Below are positions 41,418-42,322 of a stretch of DNA of 42,322 nt, piece after piece; position 1 is the first letter of the stretch; each line of letters starts with the position of its first letter. The notes under the pieces were generated by a model that saw only the letters and a list, made by a program, of their open reading frames with translations, did no database searches and was not told where the DNA came from. The position numbers were made by a program, and so were the translations under genes. This stretch comes from Bradyrhizobium sp. Leo170 (GTDB lineage Bacteria; Pseudomonadota; Alphaproteobacteria; Rhizobiales; Xanthobacteraceae), in the NCBI RefSeq assembly GCF_004296405.1, contig NZ_PSRR01000030.1:1-42322 (forward strand), written 5' to 3'.

Positions 41418-42322
41418 ATGAGCTCTGGATACGACTATATCATCGTTGGTGCCGGTTCGGCCGGGTGCGTTCTTGCAAACAGGCTATCTGCCGATCCGGC
41501 GCGGCGCGTCCTCCTCCTCGAGACCGGCGGCAGCGACCGGAACTTTTGGCTGAAGCTCCCGGTAGGCTATTACAGGACGATCTACGACAAGCGTTTTTCT
41601 CGGCAGTTTGATACGGAGCCTTGCGAGGGAACGGGAGGGCGAGCCATTGTGTGGCCGCGCGGTCGGGTCATCGGCGGTTCATCCTCCATCAACGGACTGA
41701 TCTTCATCAGGGGGCAGCACGAGGATTTTGACGATTGGTCAAAGCTCGGCGCTTCAGGATGGAGCTACAAGGAGGTGCTTCCGTTCTTCAAACGGTATGA
41801 ACGCTACGAAGGCGGAGACAGCGAGTATCGCGGAGGGGGCGGCGAGTTCGAGGTTTCCAATCTGCGCAACCGGAATGTCGCCTGTGATTCCTGGTTGGCG
41901 GCGGGATCTGAATTCGGTTTGCCCTTCAATGCTGATTTCAACGCCGCGACGACTTACGGCGTCGGGCGGTATCAATTGAGCATTGGCTCTCACTGGAGAA
42001 CCAGTTCGGCGAGCGCCTTCCTGTATCCTGCCCTGAAGCGGCAGAATCTCACGCTGGTCGCTCATGCTCACGTCAGCAAGATAATCGTGCGCGCACAGGT
42101 CGCAACCGGCGTCGAATATATCCGCGACGGCCGCGTCGAGGTTGCCCATGCCGACCGCGAGGTCATCCTGTGCGCCGGGGCAATTCAATCCCCGCATCTT
42201 CTTCAATTGTCGGGTATTGGCCCTGCGGATCTGCTTCGTTCGTTGAAGATTCCGGTTGTTGTGGATCAGCCGGAAGTTGGAGCCAATCTTCAGGATCATT
42301 ATCAGGCGAGAGCCATAGTCCG
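41418..42322 (+). CDS. GMC-family FAD-dependent alcohol oxidase/dehydrogenase (choline dehydrogenase-like), cut by window edge
   Basis: About 301 residues are visible of a usual 530-560. The dinucleotide fold starts YDYIIVGAGSAGCVLANRLS with E near 35, and the GMC signature region WPRGRVIGGSSSINGLIFIR is near residue 80. The second signature GAIQSPHLLQLSGIGP is near 255. The active-site histidine pair lies beyond the window. It oxidises a primary alcohol to the aldehyde with FAD, usually on the membrane or in the cytoplasm. It follows the sulfatase by 51 bases and is probably in the same transcript. Confidence 0.93.
   Translation, partial: MSSGYDYIIVGAGSAGCVLANRLSADPARRVLLLETGGSDRNFWLKLPVGYYRTIYDKRFSRQFDTEPCEGTGGRAIVWPRGRVIGGSSSINGLIFIRGQHEDFDDWSKLGASGWSYKEVLPFFKRYERYEGGDSEYRGGGGEFEVSNLRNRNVACDSWLAAGSEFGLPFNADFNAATTYGVGRYQLSIGSHWRTSSASAFLYPALKRQNLTLVAHAHVSKIIVRAQVATGVEYIRDGRVEVAHADREVILCAGAIQSPHLLQLSGIGPADLLRSLKIPVVVDQPEVGANLQDHYQARAIV

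Overview
The window reads as a high-GC alphaproteobacterial chromosome segment. Gene content, codon use and the style of the mobile elements suggest Hyphomicrobiales (Bradyrhizobium, Rhodopseudomonas or Xanthobacter-like), but no rRNA or housekeeping gene is present to fix the genus. It has three parts: two catabolic or transport clusters flanking a decayed surface-polysaccharide and mobile-element zone.

Part 1 (about 1-13,360) looks like an organosulfur utilisation locus. On the minus strand lie a PLP C-S lyase of the cystathionine beta-lyase class, an M14 aspartoacylase-type deacylase and a biotin-sulfoxide-reductase-like molybdoenzyme that runs off the left edge. A LysR regulator is divergent from them. 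A six-gene minus-strand operon follows, read right to left: a family 5 substrate-binding protein, two DppB/DppC permeases, two Opp/Dpp ATPases and a maleate isomerase/Asp-Glu racemase-type enzyme. On the plus strand are a cysteine/3-mercaptopropionate dioxygenase and a four-domain rhodanese. Together they could import, deacylate, reduce and cleave an N-acylated or S-oxidised cysteine conjugate, then oxidise the thiol. The substrate is inferred.

Part 2 (about 13,360-28,450) is an accessory zone under decay. It holds an intact Wzy-like membrane protein, a Wzm/Wzt-type ABC exporter, three intact glycosyltransferases and an FkbM methyltransferase. Mixed with these are many broken genes: a second C-S lyase, a tartrate/isopropylmalate dehydrogenase tail, a serine recombinase tail, a TPR fragment, a one-base-frameshifted glycosyltransferase, a truncated methyltransferase, a truncated gmhA, IS66 remnants and a frameshifted excisionase. 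One insertion sequence has its ends intact (perfect 19-bp inverted repeats, 14,808-15,906), but its transposase is dead. Near the right boundary lies a 3' half of tRNA-Gln(UUG), the typical scar of an element integrated at a tRNA gene.

Part 3 (about 28,470-42,322) starts with a lone ParB-domain protein and continues as a second catabolic cluster. It has a TauABC/SsuABC-type transporter (minus), an enolase-superfamily dehydratase/racemase, a GntR/UTRA regulator, a divergent ClC channel with CBS domains, a formylglycine-generating enzyme with both catalytic cysteines, an aldehyde dehydrogenase, an MFS anion symporter, a Cys-type sulfatase and a GMC alcohol oxidase/dehydrogenase cut by the right edge. 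The logic resembles choline-O-sulfate catabolism (sulfatase, alcohol dehydrogenase, aldehyde dehydrogenase), but the cluster carries its own sulfatase-activating enzyme and a different set of accessory enzymes. Three intergenic regions of this cluster share an inverted repeat, RTCAT-N12-ATGAC, a strong candidate operator for the local GntR protein.
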